From NCBI GenBank assembly GCA_041685075.1, contig JAWLGN010000003.1, positions 1 to 53,212 of the forward strand: a stretch of 53,212 nucleotides of DNA, given 5' to 3'. Below the pieces are notes generated by a model. That model made no database searches. It saw only the letters and a program-made list of their open reading frames with translations, and had not been told where the DNA came from. Position numbers and translations under genes: made by a program. Of this stretch, positions 48,997-53,212 are shown piece after piece (position 1 is the first letter of the stretch; each line of letters starts with the position of its first letter). The DNA is from JAMCRM01 sp041685075. Its GTDB lineage: Bacteria > Acidobacteriota > Terriglobia > Bryobacterales > Bryobacteraceae.

Positions 48997-49824
48997 CTAA
49001 TCACCGCTCCGGCATTGGACGCCGGCGCAGCGCACCGTGCCGTCCCGATCCGTGCGGAAGACCTCCACCCGCGCTTTCTCGAAGAGTCGCAACACCGTCC
49101 GGTGCGGATGGCCGTAGGAATTCCCCCGCCCGCAGGAGATCACCGCGGTTTGGGGACGCACGCTGCCGACGACCCCGGCATTGGTGGCGTTCCAGGAGCC
49201 GTGGTGCGCCACTTTCAGCACCTCTGCCCGCAGCTCCGCCCGGCGATCCTTGAACATGCGCTCCCAACACTCCAACTCGCAGTCTCCGGTGAACAGGTAG
49301 CGGCTGTCGCCGTAGGTTGCCTTCACCACCAGGGAAGCGTTGTTGGGATCGGGTTTTCCCCTGCGCCCGCGCCAGCGGCTATCGGCAGGGGGGTGCAGCA
49401 CCGTGAGTTCGAGCTTGCCCAAACGGCGGGTTTCGCCGGCTGCCACGCGGTGTGGATTGGCTTCGGCCAGGGTGCGTGCCGCGCGGCCTCGCCATTCGCC
49501 CGCGTACCAGGTCTCGCGTACCGGAAAGGCGCGCAGCACCGCTCCCATTCCGCCAATGTGGTCGGCGTGGGGATGGCTCACTACCAGCAGGTCGATGCGG
49601 GTCACGCCCTCGCGCCGCAGCAATGCGACGGTTTCGGCGCCGGCGCCGGTATCGAACAGCACGGTTTCGCCCTCGGCGGTGCGCAAGATGGCGGCGTCGG
49701 CCTGGCCCACATCGAGAAAGGCCGCTGCGATCCCGCTGGGTACGGCAGGCGGCCGCCGGATACGCCCGCATGTGCAGGAACACAATACAATCAGGAGGAG
49801 AAGCGCCAGCGCTCGCTTGTTCAT
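48997..49824 (-). CDS. ComEC-C-terminal-like metallo-beta-lactamase lipoprotein
   Basis: A 275-residue exported lipoprotein (signal ALALLLLIVLCSC). IAAAFLDVGQADAAIL, LLVVSHPHADHIGGMG (intact HxHxDH), RYLFTGDCELECWERM and EVLKVAHHGSWNAT are the motifs of ComEC/Rec2 hydrolase domains. It lacks the ComEC membrane part. Stand-alone forms may degrade extracellular nucleic acid or other phosphodiesters. Divergent from the EcsC gene by 26 bases. Confidence 0.85.
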   Translation of the reverse strand: MNKRALALLLLIVLCSCTCGRIRRPPAVPSGIAAAFLDVGQADAAILRTAEGETVLFDTGAGAETVALLRREGVTRIDLLVVSHPHADHIGGMGAVLRAFPVRETWYAGEWRGRAARTLAEANPHRVAAGETRRLGKLELTVLHPPADSRWRGRRGKPDPNNASLVVKATYGDSRYLFTGDCELECWERMFKDRRAELRAEVLKVAHHGSWNATNAGVVGSVRPQTAVISCGRGNSYGHPHRTVLRLFEKARVEVFRTDRDGTVRCAGVQCRSGD

Positions 49825-49850
49825 GAGGACTTATGCTAACAAGGTGACAG

Positions 49851-50657
49851 ATGCCCGAGTATGATTTCGATCCGGGGGACGCGGTAGCGCTGGAAAGCGC
49901 GCTGCGAGTACTGAGCAGCCCCAGCCTGGCCATCCGGCTGGCCTCGGCGGTGGGGGCGCCTATCGAGCGGCTGGTGGCGCGGTTGCCGGGGCGCGCCACC
50001 GCGGCCATCACCCGCGCCGCCGCCAGCGCCATCGAGCGCGCGCTGGAGACGGCCATCACCTCGCTCGAGGGGAGCCAAAGCGGCCCCGCCTCGGAGACGA
50101 TGCACAAGGTCGCCAGCGGGGTCACCGGCGCCGTGGGCGGCTTTTTTGGCATTCCTGCTCTAGTGGTCGAGCTGCCCGTCTCCACCACCATCATGCTGCG
50201 CTCCATCGCGGAGATCGCCCGCTCGGAGGGCGAGGATATTCGCTCGGTGGACGCGCGCCTGGCCTGCATGGAGGTGTTTGCGTTGGGCGGCCGGTCGAGC
50301 GCCGACGACAGCGCCGATGCGGCCTACTACGCCGTCCGCGGGGCGCTGGCCGCCGCCGTACGCGAAGCCTCGCGCTTCATCGCCGAGCGAGGCATCGGCG
50401 CAGCGGGCGCACCGCCGCTGGCGCGTCTGGCGGCGCAGATCGCTTCGCGCTTCGGGACCTCGGTTTCGCAGAAGGCCGCCGCCCAGGCCGTGCCCCTGAT
50501 AGGCGCCGCCGGGGGTGCGGCCATCAACGTGATCTTCACCGAGCATTTCCAGAACATGGCCCGCGCCCATTTCACCATCCGGCGGCTGGAGCGCCGCTAC
50601 GGGGCCGAGCAGATCCGCGCGGTTTTGGGCGTCATGGTCAGGTCCGCCAACCTGTAG
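49851..50657 (+). CDS. EcsC-family protein
   Basis: A 268-residue protein matching the EcsC family (associated in Bacillus with the EcsAB transporter): GPASETMHKVASGVTGAVGGFFGIPALVVELPVSTTIMLRSIAEIARSEGE near residues 80-130, and VPLIGAAGGAAINVIFTEHFQNMARAHFTIRRLE at the end. No EcsAB genes lie nearby. AAGGTG precedes the ATG. Confidence 0.78.
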   Translation: MPEYDFDPGDAVALESALRVLSSPSLAIRLASAVGAPIERLVARLPGRATAAITRAAASAIERALETAITSLEGSQSGPASETMHKVASGVTGAVGGFFGIPALVVELPVSTTIMLRSIAEIARSEGEDIRSVDARLACMEVFALGGRSSADDSADAAYYAVRGALAAAVREASRFIAERGIGAAGAPPLARLAAQIASRFGTSVSQKAAAQAVPLIGAAGGAAINVIFTEHFQNMARAHFTIRRLERRYGAEQIRAVLGVMVRSANL

Positions 50658-50700
50658 CGTGCCGCCGCCGCGCGCGGGCGAACGGTTGCGGCGTTTTCTG

Positions 50701-50706
50701 TAGACT
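50701..50706 (+). promoter_or_regulatory. -10-like TAGACT before the M1-like gene
   Basis: TAGACT ends five bases before GTG 50712 and eight before ATG 50715, consistent with leaderless initiation. No clear -35. Confidence 0.35.
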
Positions 50707-50714
50707 GTTAGGTG

Positions 50715-53117
50715 ATGCGGTGGTGGCTGGCCATCCTGGTCGGAGCGGGCGCGCTCTCCGGCGCAACCCTGGCCGATCTGGCGAGCGGTATCCGCGAGCT
50801 TGCCCTCGACCCCGATGAGTGCTACCGCGTCCGCAACGTCTCCCTGGCGCGGGAAGACATCCGCTTGTACTTCACGGATGGCTACCTGATCTTTTCCCGG
50901 CCCGTGGCAGGGCGCCGCATCGCCGCCGTCTTCACCACCGACGTGCAGGGAGGCGAGGGCGAAGTGCTGCTGCTGCCCCCCACCCGCGGCGAACGCCGTT
51001 CCCTGGCCGTCTATACCGGCTCGCCCAACATGAGCGAGCGCATCCGCACCGCCGTTCTTCTGTTCACCGACGACAGCTACGCAGCCCTGACAGCGGAGAT
51101 GCGCGGCAGTCCCTTCAACCGCAAGGTGCCGGAGATGGGGCTGCTCGCGGCCGAAGAATGGTCTCCGCTGGTGCGCAACCTGGCTTCGAGCTACCAGACC
51201 CGCCTGGCGCTGGACCTCCTCGACCCGGGCTCACCGCTGGCCGGCTTTTTCGCCGCCGCGCTGGCGGGCGCCAAGCTCGGCAATTTCGACCTGGTCTTCG
51301 AGCCCCGCTCGATCGAGCAGGTCGTGGCCGGCCAGTTGGTGACGCGGGACAACCGCGCTTTCTTCGATGTCTGGACCAGCTTTCCGGCGCGTTCCTGGCG
51401 CAACGGGGAGCGCGAGTACGGGCTCGAATTCACCCTGCGGGACTACCGCATCGAGGCCACGGTGGAGCCGGACCTGAACCTTTCGGTCACGTCGCGCGTC
51501 CGGCTGCGCCCGCGCGGAACCGCGCGCGTTCTTCCGTTCGAGATCGCCCGCCCCATGCGCATCGAATCCGCCACCGTGGACGGTGTGCCCGCCGAGGTGC
51601 TGCAACGCGACGCCCTGCGGGCCAACCTGGTGCGCGGCTCGGCCAACGACCTGATTCTGATCGCCCCGCCCGAACCGCTGGACCCCGCCCGCGAGTACGA
51701 GATCGAATTCCGCCACCAGGGCCGGGTGATCCACGATGCCGGCAACCAGGTCTACCACGTGGGCGCCCGCTCGAACTGGTATCCCAACCGCCGCATGCAG
51801 TTTGTCACCTACGATCTCGCCTTCCGGCACCCCAGGAACTTCGACATCGTGCTCCCGGGCGAGTTGGTGGAAGAGCGCACGGAAGGCGACTGGCGCATCA
51901 CCAGGCGCCGCACCGGTCGCGCGGTGCGCTTCGCCGGTTTCAACCTGGGGCATTACGACACGGCCCGGGAGAAGCGCGGCGGCTACACGGTAGAGGTCTA
52001 CGCGAACCAGACCTTCGAGGAGGCGCTCCAGGCGCGCCCGCGCCCGCCGCTGGTGGTCATCCAGCCGCCGCCGTTGTGGACGGGCAGGCGGCCGCAACGC
52101 CCGGAGCCGGCCGTGATCATACCGGAGCCGCCGCCACTCCCCGGCCCGCGCGCGCGCCTGCAGGAACTGGCCTCTGAAGTGGCATCCGCGCTGGAGTTCA
52201 TGACGGGGCGTTTCGGTCCCCCGGCGCTGGAAACCCTGGCGGTATCCCCCGTCCCCGGCACTTTCGGCCAGGGCTTTCCCGGCCTCATCTATCTCTCCAC
52301 CCTGGCCTATCTTAATCCCTCGGACAACGTCCTGACGCGACTTACCCCGCGCAACCAGACGTTCTTTACAGACCTGCTCCAGGCGCACGAAACCGCGCAC
52401 CAATGGTGGGGTAACATCGTCACCGCCGCCGGGTATCATGACGCCTGGCTGATGGAAGCGCTGGCCAACTACTCCGCGCTGCTTTATCTCGAGCGGCGCA
52501 AGGGCCGCCGCGCCGCCCAGAGCATACTCGAGGAATACCGTACGGCGCTGCTGGAGAAACTGGAGTCCGGCGGGTTTGTCGACTCGGCCGGCCCCATCGT
52601 ACTGGGCGACCGCCTGGAGAGTTCTTTGGCCCCGCACGCCCGGCGCGCCATCATCTACGGCAAGGGCTCCTGGATCCTCCACATGCTGCGCTGCCGCATG
52701 GGCGACGCGCGCTTTCTCGAAATGCTGGCCGAACTGCGCCGCCGCCACGAGTGGAAGACGGTTTCCACCGCGCAGTTTCGGGAACTGGCCGCCCGCTACA
52801 TGCCGCCCAAGGCGCCGGACGCCAACCTGGAATACTTCTTCGACCAGTGGGTCTACGGCACGGGCATCCCGGCGCTCAAGTTGACTCACGCCACCAAAGG
52901 CAAGGGCCGGGCCATGCGGGTGGTGGGCACCGTAACCCAGTCCGAAGTGGACCCGCTGTTCACCGCGGTGGTGCCTGTGGAGGTGCAGTTTGCCCGCGGC
53001 AAATCCATCACCCACCTGGTGGAGACCGGCCCCGACCCGGTGGAGTTCAGCATCCCGGTAACACAGGCGCCGTCCCGCGTGCTTCTCGACCCCGCCCGCA
53101 CGGTGCTGCGGCGGTAA
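50715..53117 (+). CDS. M1-like metallopeptidase, exported, without GAMEN
   Basis: An 800-residue exported protein (signal RWWLAILVGAGALSG; GTG 50712 adds one residue). Middle beta domains (RDYRIEATVEPDLNLSVTSRVRL, PLDPAREYEIEFRHQGRVI) are those of M1 N-terminal regions. The zinc helix HETAHQWWG (residues 558-566) with the downstream Glu in AWLMEALANYSALL fits gluzincins. Instead of the exopeptidase GAMEN it reads GTFGQGFPGLIYLS, so it may not be a classical aminopeptidase. A Pro-rich insert (PRPPLVVIQPPPLW, PEPPPLPGPR) sits near residues 440-480. The first 200 residues are unassigned. Confidence 0.85.
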   Translation: MRWWLAILVGAGALSGATLADLASGIRELALDPDECYRVRNVSLAREDIRLYFTDGYLIFSRPVAGRRIAAVFTTDVQGGEGEVLLLPPTRGERRSLAVYTGSPNMSERIRTAVLLFTDDSYAALTAEMRGSPFNRKVPEMGLLAAEEWSPLVRNLASSYQTRLALDLLDPGSPLAGFFAAALAGAKLGNFDLVFEPRSIEQVVAGQLVTRDNRAFFDVWTSFPARSWRNGEREYGLEFTLRDYRIEATVEPDLNLSVTSRVRLRPRGTARVLPFEIARPMRIESATVDGVPAEVLQRDALRANLVRGSANDLILIAPPEPLDPAREYEIEFRHQGRVIHDAGNQVYHVGARSNWYPNRRMQFVTYDLAFRHPRNFDIVLPGELVEERTEGDWRITRRRTGRAVRFAGFNLGHYDTAREKRGGYTVEVYANQTFEEALQARPRPPLVVIQPPPLWTGRRPQRPEPAVIIPEPPPLPGPRARLQELASEVASALEFMTGRFGPPALETLAVSPVPGTFGQGFPGLIYLSTLAYLNPSDNVLTRLTPRNQTFFTDLLQAHETAHQWWGNIVTAAGYHDAWLMEALANYSALLYLERRKGRRAAQSILEEYRTALLEKLESGGFVDSAGPIVLGDRLESSLAPHARRAIIYGKGSWILHMLRCRMGDARFLEMLAELRRRHEWKTVSTAQFRELAARYMPPKAPDANLEYFFDQWVYGTGIPALKLTHATKGKGRAMRVVGTVTQSEVDPLFTAVVPVEVQFARGKSITHLVETGPDPVEFSIPVTQAPSRVLLDPARTVLRR

Positions 53118-53124
53118 GCTCGCG

Positions 53125-53154
53125 TTGACAAGCCGAGGTCCCCGCCGCTACTCT
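53125..53154 (+). promoter_or_regulatory. Sigma-70 promoter of the right-edge gene
   Basis: TTGACA (53125-53130), 18-base spacer, TACTCT (53149-53154). Predicted start near 53161, right at AGGAGG (53160-53165). Confidence 0.7.
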
Positions 53155-53170
53155 CGGCTAGGAGGCACTC

Positions 53171-53212
53171 ATGAGTGGGTTGGCGGAATTGCAGTCCAGG
53201 CAGGTGGTCGGG
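53171..53212 (+). CDS. Start of an unidentified gene (truncated by window end)
   Basis: ATG at 53171 with AGGAGG five bases upstream and a strong promoter before it. Only the first 14 codons are visible (MSGLAELQSRQVVG), too few to identify. Confidence 0.6.
   Translation, partial: MSGLAELQSRQVVG

Noticed and set aside
51231..53015. 594-residue open frame opposite the M1-like gene
   Set aside because: Antisense shadow with no recognisable domain; the forward gene has signal peptide and HETAH.

Overview
This window looks like chromosomal DNA of a GC-rich Gram-negative bacterium, most likely an acidobacterium of the Bryobacter/Solibacter type. That is an inference from high GC, an outer-membrane gene set (TonB/ExbB/ExbD, OmpA-like protein, several lipoproteins), tandem exbD genes after secDF-tonB-exbB, and a histone H1-like AAKKAPAKK protein. 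No rRNA, tRNA, integrase, transposase or CRISPR array was seen.

Positions 1-7500 carry a housekeeping block: the 3' end of holA, rpsT on the opposite strand, an OsmC-like protein, then a tightly packed forward run acyP-apt-ispE-prs-rplY-pth-rpsF-rpsR-rplI followed by a short-chain dehydrogenase. Several junctions overlap by 1-4 bases (TAATG, ATGA), which suggests translational coupling. Positions 7500-19900 are mainly reverse-strand accessory or cell-envelope genes: an acetyltransferase, a GT9 glycosyltransferase, a class IV aminotransferase, an orphan HipA-like kinase bordered by an unusual intergenic repeat array, an acidic/basic H1-like protein, a lytic transglycosylase, an EF-G paralogue with Tyr instead of the catalytic His, a thioredoxin-like protein, a HExxH protein and an MFS exporter.

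Positions 20000-34200 hold a solitary thiG, an OmpA-like protein, and a long forward cluster tgt-yajC-secD-secF-tonB-exbB-exbD-exbD-TPR lipoprotein-relA/spoT-DUF971. It joins protein export, outer-membrane energy transduction and the stringent response. GC-rich hairpins sit in four consecutive gaps from secF to the second exbD. Positions 34200-41000 contain a PEGA-domain protein with a foldable leader, aqpZ, a C39-like cysteine protein coupled to a small membrane protein, a VirB10-like barrel protein, a Tat-exported beta-helix protein, a glycerophosphodiesterase, a thioesterase and a metallo-beta-lactamase-fold protein with an HxDxDH site.

Positions 41000-44000 are a two-gene McrBC-type restriction cassette with visibly lower GC, probably acquired by transfer. 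Positions 44000-53212 return to host-like DNA: a GT4 glycosyltransferase with a near-consensus promoter and an overlapping inverted repeat, a glycogen-debranching-like glucosidase, a hemerythrin, two lipoproteins (one a ComEC-like hydrolase), an EcsC-family protein, a large M1-like metallopeptidase lacking GAMEN, and the first codons of one more gene behind a strong promoter.

I did not find an obviously complete new multi-gene system. The best leads are the 7-bp-quantised repeat array behind the HipA-like gene, the hairpin series in the Sec/Ton cluster, the recurrent TANNNT boxes directly upstream of starts (leaderless initiation), and the divergent N-terminal domain of the McrB-like protein.
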